Shown piece after piece: positions 50,570-58,450 of a stretch of DNA of 64,000 bases. Every line of letters starts with the position of its first letter. Position 1 is the stretch's first letter. The notes under the pieces are model-generated. The model made no database searches and was not told the origin of the DNA. It saw only the letters and a list, made by a program, of their open reading frames with translations. Made by a program: the position numbers and the translations under genes. The stretch spans positions 1-64,000 of the forward strand of contig CAJXRZ010000033.1 of assembly GCA_913060515.1 (NCBI GenBank), given 5' to 3'. The stretch is from an uncultured Pseudomonadota bacterium (lineage in GTDB: Bacteria > Myxococcota_A > UBA796 > CAJQPC01).

Positions 50570-50633
50570 CTTATAGTCACCGGCTTCAAAAACTTCAATA
50601 GGGATTGAAATCTTTTCCATTCGGGACTATGAC
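50570..50633. promoter_or_regulatory. Divergent promoters sharing a palindromic operator
   Basis: Between the menaquinone operon and the GbsR-type gene, TTCAAT-AGGG-ATTGAA (50594-50609) is a perfect 6-bp inverted repeat. On the plus strand TTGAAA (50605-50610) lies 17 bp from TATGAC (50628-50633). On the minus strand TTGAAG (50593-50598) lies 17 bp from TATAAG (50570-50575). Both -35 elements overlap the palindrome, which suits a regulator that controls both directions. The minus -10 is so close to the ATG at 50560 that the operon mRNA would be nearly leaderless. Confidence 0.6.
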
Positions 50634-50654
50634 TCTCATACTGCGAGGCGCACG

Positions 50655-51227
50655 ATGGCTCAAGCACAAGCCAGCACAGGCACCCAATCTCCCCTGGACC
50701 AAGCCGTGGACCAGGTGGCGCACGCCATTGGCGACATCATGGAGTTCTGGAGCTTCAAGCCCAGCATGGGCCGGGTCTGGGCCACTCTGTACTTGAGCCA
50801 GACCAGCCTCTCGGCAGAGGAGATCTGCGCCCGGACTGGTCTGTCCTCGGGCTCGGTGAGCATGACTCTGAATGAGCTGCGCCTCTGGGGCGTGGTCGGA
50901 CGGGACACCTCTTCGGGGGCCGGATCCGGACGACGAAAGAAGCTGTACCGGGCCGAGACCGACATCTGGGCGATGGTCACGCGGGTGTTCAAGGAGCGGG
51001 AGCTCAAGCAGGTTCACCGCACGGTGCAAGCCCTGGAGCACGCCACCTCGCTCATCGAAGAGGCCCGTGCCGCCGGCGAGGACAGTGAGCGCTTGGCTTT
51101 CGTCTCCGCACGGGTGGCCAGGCTCTTGGAGTTGGCCCGCAGTGGGGAGCGCATGTTGGCGCGGCTGGCGGACACTGGGGAGCTGAGTCTGGGCGTGTTG
51201 CGGGGTTGGATGGGGCGGAAGCGCTAG
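50655..51227 (+). CDS. GbsR/MarR-type winged-helix regulator
   Basis: A 190-residue DNA-binding protein. The winged helix-turn-helix is at residues 40-105 (LSAEEICARTGLSSGSVSMTLNELRLWGVV, then a basic wing). It resembles the GbsR family (MarR superfamily) used in choline and other metabolite-responsive repression. The C-terminal half is helical, likely for dimerisation. It is divergent from the menaquinone operon, with a palindrome overlapping both promoters, so self-control and control of menaquinone genes is the natural inference. The effector is unknown. GAGG precedes the ATG. Confidence 0.82.
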   Translation: MAQAQASTGTQSPLDQAVDQVAHAIGDIMEFWSFKPSMGRVWATLYLSQTSLSAEEICARTGLSSGSVSMTLNELRLWGVVGRDTSSGAGSGRRKKLYRAETDIWAMVTRVFKERELKQVHRTVQALEHATSLIEEARAAGEDSERLAFVSARVARLLELARSGERMLARLADTGELSLGVLRGWMGRKR

Positions 51228-51243
51228 GGACTCTCCCTGGGCA

Positions 51244-51768
51244 TCACCGGGCCCTACAGGCCGCCAGCAATTCTGCGCGAAGCTCCGGAATCAGCCGGGA
51301 CGCGATCTCGAATGCATCCGAGAGCCCTGCGACTCGGGCTCGAAGTTCAGGTGCCGCAAGCAGCGCTTGATCCACGGCGTTCATGGCGTCCATTTCTGCG
51401 CGAAAGCCCTGGTCAGCGGCATCCGCCGCATGGGCTCTGGCCCCACCCCCAGGCAGCATGCCGATCTCGCGGGCCCGGGAATGTTGGAGATCCGCCGCGT
51501 TGCTCTCCTCGATGGCGCGCCGAAGGGCTCGGTAAGCCTCGTACTTGCTGCGCAGCTCAGGGGCGTGTCGGAGTTCTGGGTTCCAGTCGCAGGTGTCACA
51601 GACGGCGTTTGCGTGCTCGATCTCCGAGCCACACAGACCACAATCGTCGACCAGAGCGGCTTCCATTCGGCGCTTGCGACGGCGCATCTCAAGCGCAGCT
51701 CTGATCGCGATTGGAACGACGATGATCAGCACGAGTGCGAGAGGGAAAGCCCAGTTCATCCAGTTCAA
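51244..51768 (-). CDS. Membrane-anchored zinc-ribbon protein
   Basis: A 174-residue protein with one N-terminal membrane helix (residues 5-25), a basic stop-transfer (RRRKRR), then a four-cysteine zinc ribbon (CGLCGSE / CDTCDWN). The rest is Ala/Arg/Glu-rich and helical. The TTG at 51768 is the likely start: GAGGAG lies 5 bases upstream and it overlaps the previous stop by four bases (TTGA). An ATG three codons later has poorer spacing. It is the last gene of a four-gene operon. Function unknown. Confidence 0.72.
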   Translation of the reverse strand: MNWMNWAFPLALVLIIVVPIAIRAALEMRRRKRRMEAALVDDCGLCGSEIEHANAVCDTCDWNPELRHAPELRSKYEAYRALRRAIEESNAADLQHSRAREIGMLPGGGARAHAADAADQGFRAEMDAMNAVDQALLAAPELRARVAGLSDAFEIASRLIPELRAELLAACRAR

Positions 51769-51932
51769 AGCGGCTCCTCAAGGTCAACCCAACTTGGGAA
51801 GGGGTCGAGAGTAGCCCGCTCATAGCGCAAGTGCAGGAACGCTTCTGGTGACTCGTGCACCATCTCGTCGCGGGCAGCCTGGCCCTCGAAGCTCGCACCT
51901 ACTCGTAGAGAAAGAGAGACCGCCACAATCAT
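51765..51932 (-). CDS. Small 55-residue protein in the same operon
   Basis: A 55-residue open frame starting MIVAVSLSL. It is supported mainly by its fit: the ATG overlaps the upstream stop (ATGA at 51929-51932), and its TGA overlaps the downstream TTG start. Perfect coupling at both ends argues that it is real. Composition is unremarkable, with a C-terminal acidic patch (DLEEPL). No family recognised. Confidence 0.6.
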   Translation of the reverse strand: MIVAVSLSLRVGASFEGQAARDEMVHESPEAFLHLRYERATLDPFPSWVDLEEPL

Positions 51933-52213
51933 CCTTCTTCCAGCGAAACCCTCCCCCGAAACACCAAGCGGTCTCCGGTCTGCATCTCGACCACCAGCCC
52001 CACCTCCGCGTGACCGTCCAAGTACTGCGCGGACATCACGGAGACGCTTCTCCCCCACTCCTCCCGGCGCGGCAAACAGACATCCGTACAGTCCAAGATC
52101 CGGAGAGGCACGGTGTGCTGCGCGACTCTGAGCTCAATGGTTGCCACAGCGCTGGCCCAATCCAAGTGAACGGAGACCAATCTCGCATCGTGGAAAGTGG
52201 GCAACTCAGTCAT
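51929..52213 (-). CDS. Hypothetical 94-residue protein
   Basis: A small soluble protein beginning FHDARLVSVHLDW, a pattern seen in small beta-rich proteins of unknown function. Its start overlaps the preceding gene by 8 bp, and its stop overlaps the 55-residue gene by four bases. It is probably translated as part of the same unit. No known domain. Confidence 0.62.
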   Translation of the reverse strand: MTELPTFHDARLVSVHLDWASAVATIELRVAQHTVPLRILDCTDVCLPRREEWGRSVSVMSAQYLDGHAEVGLVVEMQTGDRLVFRGRVSLEEG

Positions 52214-52658
52214 GGACTGTCCCCGGACATGTATGCAAATACAGCCAACCCTCCGGCATCCTCAAGCCCTTCCCTCGAACCCGGCCAAACTCAGTCCACG
52301 ACATTGCATCTTCCCCATCAGCCGCCAAACCGAGCTGAAAAGAACCAATGCCCTCCTCCGCCAAAGCGACCTGAAATACGAAGGGCACCACGCTCTGATC
52401 ACTGATGACCACAGCCATGCCTTCCAGGTGCGCAGAAGCCGCTCCAGTACGCCGAAGCTGCAGGTCAAAGAAGCCGTCCAAGCTCTCAAAACGCCAGTGC
52501 GTGTACTTTTCTCCGAGCAGAGCTGGAAGAAGCAGCTCCATCGCAAAGCAGAGCTGCTCTGATGGGTCGACGCCGCGGGTCCCACCCACAGGAAGCGAGC
52601 CGAGCAGCGCAGAGAGCGCCTCATGAAAACGGGCCTCGTAGCCAGAGCTAGACGTCAT
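52206..52658 (-). CDS. Hypothetical 150-residue protein, first gene of small operon
   Basis: A soluble protein with no recognised domain. The start could be the ATG at 52658 (weak AAGGGAGAG upstream) or a TTG at 52700 that adds 14 residues. Its stop lies 8 bp inside the next gene. It heads a run of four overlapping minus-strand genes (150, 94, 55 and 174 residues), whose tight coupling suggests one function. No toxin, nuclease or phage feature was found nearby. Confidence 0.62.
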   Translation of the reverse strand: MTSSSGYEARFHEALSALLGSLPVGGTRGVDPSEQLCFAMELLLPALLGEKYTHWRFESLDGFFDLQLRRTGAASAHLEGMAVVISDQSVVPFVFQVALAEEGIGSFQLGLAADGEDAMSWTEFGRVRGKGLRMPEGWLYLHTCPGTVHD

Positions 52659-52750
52659 CGGATTCAAGCGCTCTCCCTTGACCCGCAGCGAGCCATCCAA
52701 GCAGAGATTAAGCCATCCAAACTGCCTTGCCGAACCAGAGCAAAAGACCC

Positions 52751-53395
52751 ATGCCCCCCCGCGAAACCGAGCTCTACGCCCCCGTCAAAGCCCTGCTCGA
52801 GTCCCAGGGCTACACCGTCAAAGGCGAGGTCGGCGCTCTGGACGTGATGGGCGTTCGCGGCGACGAGGACCCGGTCGTTGTGGAGTTAAAAACAGGCTTC
52901 TCTCTCTCCCTATTCCACCAAGCCATCGCCCGACAAGCCATCACCGATGTGGTCTACGTTGCCGTGCCACACAACAAATCCAAGGCCTCGCGGGCCGCCC
53001 TGAAACGCAACAAAGGGCTGTGCAGACGCCTGGGTTTGGGGCTGATCTTGGTGCGCCTGAGCGACGGCCACACCCAAGTGGTCTGCGATCCCGCCCCCTA
53101 CAGTCCTCGAAAGAATCTCAAGCGCAAGGCCAGATTGCTGCGAGAGTTTGCCCGCTTGCCCGGCGATCCGAACACGGGCGGTTCAACCCGAGCAAACCTG
53201 ATGACGGCCTACCGAGCCGACGCTCAGCGCTGTCAGGCCTACCTGAAGGAGCACGGTCCAAGCAAGGCGTCGATTGTGGCCAAGGGGGCCGAAGTGCCGA
53301 CCGCGCGAAACATCATGTCGGACAACCACTATGGGTGGTTTGAGCGGGTCAGTCGAGGGGTCTACGGCCTGAGCCAGGTCGGACTGGCCACCTGA
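52751..53395 (+). CDS. DUF2161-like putative PD-(D/E)XK nuclease
   Basis: A 214-residue protein. ETELYAPVKALLESQGYTVKGEVGALDV...VVVELK fits the DUF2161 family and gives a PD-(D/E)XK-like core (Asp 31, Glu 45, Lys 47). The C-terminal part contains a helix-turn-helix-like stretch rich in Lys/Arg. I chose the ATG at 52751; a TTG at 52727 is in frame. It is divergent from the small operon and convergent with the lipoprotein gene. Nuclease activity is inferred from the core motif only. Confidence 0.72.
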   Translation: MPPRETELYAPVKALLESQGYTVKGEVGALDVMGVRGDEDPVVVELKTGFSLSLFHQAIARQAITDVVYVAVPHNKSKASRAALKRNKGLCRRLGLGLILVRLSDGHTQVVCDPAPYSPRKNLKRKARLLREFARLPGDPNTGGSTRANLMTAYRADAQRCQAYLKEHGPSKASIVAKGAEVPTARNIMSDNHYGWFERVSRGVYGLSQVGLAT

Positions 53396-53398
53396 AGC

Positions 53399-54718
53399 TC
53401 AGAGCCAAACCCGCTCGACAAGCTCGCCCGAGGTGCCATCCACAAAGAGCAGGGACTCGTCGGCCACGCCGTCCTCATCGCCAAACCAATAGCTCGTGTC
53501 TTCATCGCAGCGCACCGCCAGGGTGCCGTCCCCAAGGGCCGCGATGTCCGAGGCCACGCAGTCAAAGACCCCGCGACCGACGATCCCTGTCTCGGTGTCT
53601 ATCGGCCACACGTTGTTGTCCGCACGGAACCAGAGGGTGTCGCCGATCTGCTCGACCGTCTGGAGATTCCGCCCGAACCAAGCGCTCACTCCGGTCTCCA
53701 TGTTCAAGAAGGTGAAGTTGTTCTGATCGTCCTCGCTGATCTCTTCGTAGACCAACAGACGCCCTGCGTCGTCCATCCAAAAGGCGCTGGAGGCAAGGGC
53801 CTGGGTACGCTGCACACCGTCGCTGCCTCGGATCGTGAGCACTCCTTGGTTCAGGGCGTAGATCTCCCCCATGGCTGTGAACTTTGCGCCCGCCAACTCC
53901 GGGCCCAGCACCTCTCCTGCGCCCGAGGCCAGGTCGATCAAAAAGACCGCCGAGCTGCCGTCTGCCAGCAGCCCACTGATCAAGACTTGGCTCTCCAAGG
54001 CGTCCACATCCAGCAGCGCCAGGACCTCCACCTCGGGTTGATCCTCCAAGAGTGGAAGCGCGCGTAAAACACCAAGATCGGAGGGATCAACAAAGGACAG
54101 GGTGCGCTCTTCCAGGCGCAGCAAGCTGCCCAGCGGGGACCACTGCATCGGACCCAAGCTCTCGATGGGGCGGCTCCAAGACAAATCGGCCGGGAAGAGC
54201 AAAGCGATGCCGCTCAGCTCCCCCAAGCACCAGTCACCCTGGGGAGAGAGCTGCAGATGCCGGCTGTGAAGGCGTCCCTGCCCCAACAAGGAATAGCGAC
54301 GCACGGACCCACTGGGCCAGCCCTGCTCGTCCACAGGCAGCACCCCTAAGATGGCCCCAGAGCTCCCAAAGTGGGCCTGAACCCCAGCCAGACCAGGGAA
54401 GTCGCCGACCACGGTGCTTCCATATCCGTCGACCGGATCCACCTGGAAGACGTACTCCCTCTGGGTCAGCAAGAGCTCCCAAGCGGCCTGATGCAAAGCC
54501 TCGTCCTGGGCAGCGCTGCGGTCCTCCAGCTCAGTCAGCTCTTGGTACTCGGCCAACAAGGCGGAGTCCAGCACGTAGCGGGAGGTCCAAACCTGCCCGG
54601 TAAAGGGATCCACGCCCAGCTCCGATCCCAGGCCGCTCCCCAGATCGGGGCTCTCGGGCAAGGCAAAGCCATAGCCCGAGCCCATCCCGTTGCACGCCAG
54701 GCTCAGCAGCAAGGCCAT
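53399..54718 (-). CDS. Lipoprotein, probable beta-propeller (paralogue of the next)
   Basis: A 439-residue lipoprotein (MALLLSLAC). It has the phrase GVDPFTGQVW near residue 40 and repeated beta strands throughout, suggesting a propeller. It is a tandem paralogue of the gene at 54718-55995, whose matching phrase is SVDPFTGMLW. I chose the ATG at 54718, overlapping the upstream stop by one base (TGATG); a GTG one codon earlier is possible. It is convergent with the DUF2161 gene. Function unknown. Confidence 0.72.
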   Translation of the reverse strand: MALLLSLACNGMGSGYGFALPESPDLGSGLGSELGVDPFTGQVWTSRYVLDSALLAEYQELTELEDRSAAQDEALHQAAWELLLTQREYVFQVDPVDGYGSTVVGDFPGLAGVQAHFGSSGAILGVLPVDEQGWPSGSVRRYSLLGQGRLHSRHLQLSPQGDWCLGELSGIALLFPADLSWSRPIESLGPMQWSPLGSLLRLEERTLSFVDPSDLGVLRALPLLEDQPEVEVLALLDVDALESQVLISGLLADGSSAVFLIDLASGAGEVLGPELAGAKFTAMGEIYALNQGVLTIRGSDGVQRTQALASSAFWMDDAGRLLVYEEISEDDQNNFTFLNMETGVSAWFGRNLQTVEQIGDTLWFRADNNVWPIDTETGIVGRGVFDCVASDIAALGDGTLAVRCDEDTSYWFGDEDGVADESLLFVDGTSGELVERVWL

Positions 54719-55995
54719 CACAGCCCCACCCGCCCGACCAGCGCGCCGCTCACCGTGTCGAAGAGCCCCACCTCATCGCTGCCGCAGCGCCCGGCCAGGG
54801 TCTGTGCATCGGGCAGCACCACGAGCTGACTCAGGCTGCAGTCCCCCAAGGACCACATCTCCCACAGTCCGGTGTCCAGGTCCAAAGACTCCACCCCGCC
54901 CGCCGCGGAGGTCCACAGACGCCCTTGGGCGTACTGAAAGCTGCTCAGATCTCGCTCCTCCTCGAAGGTGTTCGCGCCGGTGGCCACGCTGCGCCAACCC
55001 ACACCGTCTTCGTTCTCGAAGACCATCGCGCCGCCGTCTGGACTGAGCCAAGCCTCTCCTTCCCCTTCGAAGGAGAGCTCGTTGACCAGGTTGCCCTGGG
55101 CGCTGTAGATGGAGACCACACCGCCACTCTCGCCATAGACAAAGCCCCCCTCATCGGTGAACTTCCCCTTGATGAAGCTAGGAGGCAGGACTGTCAGAGC
55201 ACCCGAGACCAGGTCTATCAGCCAGACCTCGGGTCCCTGTCCGCTCTCGTAGGGAATGGCGAGCAAGGCGTGTTGGTCGCTCGCCGCAAGATCCAGAATC
55301 TGTGTCGGGCGCACCCCATTGGGCAAGGCGATGCGCGACGTGGGCTCAGAGACCCCGGGCTGCCAGCGCAGCAGCTCTCCGGAGCGCAGCCCCAAGAGCT
55401 CACCCTTGTTCAAGAAGGCGTAGTCCCCCGATGCGAGCGGCAAGCTCCAGCCCAGGCTGTCGGGAACCAGGGCGTGAACCCCGCTCTGCTTGTGTAGAAA
55501 CCACCCCCCAAGAGGCGAAGGTGCCAGGCCGCCTCCCCGCAGGAAGCCCTCCGTTTCCGGGTGCTCGTAGACCACGGAGCCGGTGGCGTAGCCCTGGTCA
55601 TCGACCGGCCGCTCGCCCAGATAGACCCCAGCCGGGGCGAAGACGGCCGCCGGTCCGGCCTCCCCTTGGTACACCCCGATCTCGGTGGCCTGAAGCGTCT
55701 GGGGATCCACCTTGCTGACCCGCGCGGTCGAGGCCGCATGCACCCTGGCGTCGAGGTCCCCCAGGTACATGAGCTCCTCCCAGGTCAGCTCTCCGCTCGC
55801 TTCCGCCTGGGCCATGATGGCCTCGTATTCGGCTTGCACCTCGGCCTGCACTTGCGGGTCCTGCTCCACACGCCCAATCCAGAGCATCCCCGTGAAGGGA
55901 TCCACGCTCAACCCACTGCGAAGAGAGGCCGTGTAGTCCGGAATCTCCGGCTCCGAAAACCCCGGTGTGCACGCCAACAACAGTCCCCAAAGCAT
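54718..55995 (-). CDS. Lipoprotein, probable beta-propeller
   Basis: A 425-residue lipoprotein (MLWGLLLAC, Cys 9) with GLSVDPFTGMLWIG near residue 40 and a repeated-strand pattern (DLASGA, DTGLW, DTVSGAL) like a propeller. It starts at the ATG at 55995, preceded by GGGAGG 4-5 bases upstream; the frame extends 24 codons upstream without signal character. On the minus strand TATAGT (56035-56040) could be its -10 box, with a poor -35. It is co-transcribed with its paralogue. Function unknown. Confidence 0.72.
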   Translation of the reverse strand: MLWGLLLACTPGFSEPEIPDYTASLRSGLSVDPFTGMLWIGRVEQDPQVQAEVQAEYEAIMAQAEASGELTWEELMYLGDLDARVHAASTARVSKVDPQTLQATEIGVYQGEAGPAAVFAPAGVYLGERPVDDQGYATGSVVYEHPETEGFLRGGGLAPSPLGGWFLHKQSGVHALVPDSLGWSLPLASGDYAFLNKGELLGLRSGELLRWQPGVSEPTSRIALPNGVRPTQILDLAASDQHALLAIPYESGQGPEVWLIDLVSGALTVLPPSFIKGKFTDEGGFVYGESGGVVSIYSAQGNLVNELSFEGEGEAWLSPDGGAMVFENEDGVGWRSVATGANTFEEERDLSSFQYAQGRLWTSAAGGVESLDLDTGLWEMWSLGDCSLSQLVVLPDAQTLAGRCGSDEVGLFDTVSGALVGRVGL

Positions 55996-56309
55996 CCTGC
56001 CTCCCAGGGTCGCCCTGCCAGCCGTCCCCGCCCAACTATATCCAAGAAAGGCGGCATTGCCTAACAACTCTGACCTGATTCAGCGCTCCCCTACAAAGTC
56101 TGGACCCGCGCGAAGCTTGGCCGGCCCGATGTTCTAGGCTGGACACCTCCAGCCATCGGCGCGTGGCCCTCTGGCGATACATACCCCCGCCTTGGGTCTC
56201 ACCCTGCTCGAGATCGAGGTGTAGCGGGTCGTCCTGGGGTCCGTAACTGGGACTATAGCTCCGGAGATGAACACACTGTCCCACGCACAGAACACCGGTC
56301 TGACAGCCC
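55996..56309. promoter_or_regulatory. 314-bp divergent intergenic region
   Basis: No credible gene. A minus-strand TATAGT (56035-56040) and a plus-strand TATAGC (56254-56259) are possible -10 boxes for the two flanking genes. Neither has a good -35. No repeat or operator stands out. Confidence 0.35.
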
Positions 56310-56678
56310 ATGTACGACATGAGCAACTTGACCATCTACCCCTTCGCCGCCCCCCTCCTCGCTGACCTGGAGAAGCTGCACCAGAACCGCAGCTACCTGC
56401 CAGTGAACGCCCACGTGGCCGCAGCCATGCATGGGGTGCATCACGTGATGGTGTCCATCGACGGCCTGCTGCTTCGCACGGAGCTTCAACTGCGTGCCGA
56501 TGGCCAGACCTGCATCCACATCTCCAACGCTTGGATCACCGAGCAGGGCCTGGAGATGGGCTGCTTCTTGGACATCGAGTTGGCAGTGGACGAGCACATG
56601 GAGGACCGACGCGTCGCCGAGGCCGAGGCCGACGCAGCATGGTTGATGCGGCCCCTTCCTCGGATCTCAGCCTACTGA
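56310..56678 (+). CDS. Hypothetical 122-residue protein
   Basis: A small, probably cytoplasmic protein. Hydrophobic strands in the middle (VHHVMVSIDGLLLRTELQL, GLEMGCFLDIELAV) suggest a small beta-barrel. A PilZ fold is conceivable, but the RxxxR/DxSxxG signature is missing, so I do not assign it. No ribosome site is obvious; the second Met (56319) could be used instead. Bases 56679-56861 downstream hold nothing that I can identify. Confidence 0.5.
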   Translation: MYDMSNLTIYPFAAPLLADLEKLHQNRSYLPVNAHVAAAMHGVHHVMVSIDGLLLRTELQLRADGQTCIHISNAWITEQGLEMGCFLDIELAVDEHMEDRRVAEAEADAAWLMRPLPRISAY

Positions 56679-56861
56679 CGTGGTCCGAACTGTTGATCCT
56701 GTCTATCGCGACGAATCGGGGCTTGCTGGCAAGGCGCGAGACCGAAGGCGTGCGTGAGCCCGTCGAGCGTTGAGCAACGTGGCCAGCAGGCTCCGAGGCG
56801 AGTGAGAGAAGGCTCAACAGGAGTGATCACGTCAGTAAGCTCCGAGCCCCAAAAACAGGGC

Positions 56862-57641
56862 CTAAATCAGCGCCAGCTGCCGGGGCCGCTCTACCACCCG
56901 CAGCTTCGGAGGGCCCGCGGCTGGAAGAGGAGGAAGATCCTGATACGCCCACGTGATCTCACGCTCCAGAGACCACATCACCGTACCCTTTGCCTGCCCC
57001 TCCTCCGCCATCGAGGTCATCGCGGTGCTGCCTGGATGCACCACCTGGGCCGCCCCCAGAGAGAGTGATTGGCGTGGGTGAATGTGCCCACAGAGAACCC
57101 ATTTGGCCCCCACCGGCAGCTGCGCTTCTCCCACCGTGTCCCGCTGCCGTCCCGCCTTGAAAGAGAAGCCCGGCACCCTGGCCCCATCAAAGGCCTGGTG
57201 GGCCAAGACAAAGTCCGCACCGCCGCCCCAGGCCTGCGTGGCAGCAAGGCCCCAAGCCTGGGCACAGCGCAGGTAGTTCACACACGCCAGGCGCACTCCA
57301 GCCACCCGCAGATGCTGGGCGCCGCGGACCACGTACAGATTGGGCACCCCCATCGGCAAGCTGCGGTGCAGGCGCGCCCGGTCATGGTTGCCCCCCAACA
57401 CCACCACCGGCACCCGCCGGGCCAGCTCCCGCAAGCGCAGGGCCAGCGCCGCCATGGCCGCGGCCGGTGGCCGAGAGCGGTCAAAGACATCGCCGGTGTG
57501 CAGCACCAGATCCACCTCGCCGCGCATTGCGGGGGCCACAGCCTGGTCCCAGGCCCAGAGGTGGATCTCCTCCACGCTCCATCCGGGTTGGGGCTTGGCG
57601 GAGCGACCAATGTGGGTGTCGCTGAGGTGGAGAATCTTCAT
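56862..57641 (-). CDS. Calcineurin-like metallophosphoesterase
   Basis: A 259-residue phosphoesterase with the full metal-site series: SDTHIG at the N-terminus, HTGDVFD, GGNHDRAR, LAHQAFDG and CGHIHPRQ. The start MKILHLSDTHIG is typical of the SbcD/YfcE-like branch, so a nuclease or phosphodiesterase role is possible; no SbcC-like partner is near. The ATG at 57641 lies inside a perfect 24-bp palindrome and no ribosome site precedes it. A TTG ten codons upstream is in frame, also without a ribosome site. Confidence 0.88.
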   Translation of the reverse strand: MKILHLSDTHIGRSAKPQPGWSVEEIHLWAWDQAVAPAMRGEVDLVLHTGDVFDRSRPPAAAMAALALRLRELARRVPVVVLGGNHDRARLHRSLPMGVPNLYVVRGAQHLRVAGVRLACVNYLRCAQAWGLAATQAWGGGADFVLAHQAFDGARVPGFSFKAGRQRDTVGEAQLPVGAKWVLCGHIHPRQSLSLGAAQVVHPGSTAMTSMAEEGQAKGTVMWSLEREITWAYQDLPPLPAAGPPKLRVVERPRQLALI

Positions 57642-57659
57642 AGACTGCAGTCTATGAAG
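57636..57659. promoter_or_regulatory. Perfect 24-bp palindrome over a start codon
   Basis: The half-site CTTCATAGACTG (57636-57647) is followed directly by its exact reverse complement (57648-57659), centred on CTGCAG. It includes the metallophosphoesterase ATG (57639-57641) and the bases where its ribosome site should be. It may be an operator for a dimeric repressor or a hairpin that hides the start codon. Confidence 0.7.
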
Positions 57660-57702
57660 GCGGCCAGCCAAAAACTGTCCGGCTCAACGTCCTTCTAATG
57701 AT

Positions 57703-58434
57703 TCACTCGAAGGAGAGGGGGAAGAACACGTCTTCGCCGACCTGCTCTTGACTCTCATCCAGCAGACGGGCCAGACCGACCAACTCCAGCCCCCCGATCT
57801 CAGAGTCGTCCCTTGGGTAGGTGAGCTCCAAGACGCCGGTCACGTTGTCCTGCTCCAGGATCTCTCGGTGGGTGCCGACGCTCTGAATGGTGTCATTGAA
57901 CAAGCCCGCGTCGTACTCATAGATCCACAGAACCAGCTCCAAGCCCTGCGCATCTTGGGTCCAAGCACGAAGGGTCATCGGGTCATCGAAGGGCTGGGGT
58001 TCCTGGGCGCTCCCATCTTCCAAGACTTGGCCAGCACAGATCACAACCGGCTCTCCGGTCTCGACCAAGGTCAGGCTGATGTAGAGGGCCACATCTCCCT
58101 TGCGATCCAGCAGGTTGCCAATCTGCTCTCCGGCCTCCAAGTCCTGGATGGAGATCGGGATGCGGCCCGATCCATCGATCTCCGTCTCCTGCTCGCTGCC
58201 ACTCTCCCAGCGCATCGTGTAGGTGTTCCCAGGCCGCATGCCCGACTCCGGGTTCACATAGAGCGTGCCGGCACCGGCCAAGGCCCGTCCGTAGACCGAG
58301 ATGGGACCGTTGTCGCCGGGGTCTCCGTTGCGGTAGATGCAGCCTGTGCTGTCCTCGACCCGGTCAGGGGTGGCGTCCCCGCTGCAGGCGACCAGAAGGC
58401 CAAAGGACGCCGGGAGAAGTGCACGGCAAAACAA
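57703..58434 (-). CDS. Lipoprotein of unknown function
   Basis: A 243-residue lipoprotein (leader ends LLVAC, Cys 17) with two Cys residues later, and beta-rich acidic sequence. The start is a TTG at 58434 with GGAGG 5 bases upstream. It lies 16 bp after the large membrane-protein gene and is presumably in its operon. No domain recognised. Confidence 0.72.
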   Translation of the reverse strand: MFCRALLPASFGLLVACSGDATPDRVEDSTGCIYRNGDPGDNGPISVYGRALAGAGTLYVNPESGMRPGNTYTMRWESGSEQETEIDGSGRIPISIQDLEAGEQIGNLLDRKGDVALYISLTLVETGEPVVICAGQVLEDGSAQEPQPFDDPMTLRAWTQDAQGLELVLWIYEYDAGLFNDTIQSVGTHREILEQDNVTGVLELTYPRDDSEIGGLELVGLARLLDESQEQVGEDVFFPLSFE

Positions 58435-58450
58435 AGGACCTCCGAGTCCT

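Noticed and set aside
56310-56678. PilZ domain
   Set aside because: The RxxxR and (D/N)xSxxG signatures are missing.
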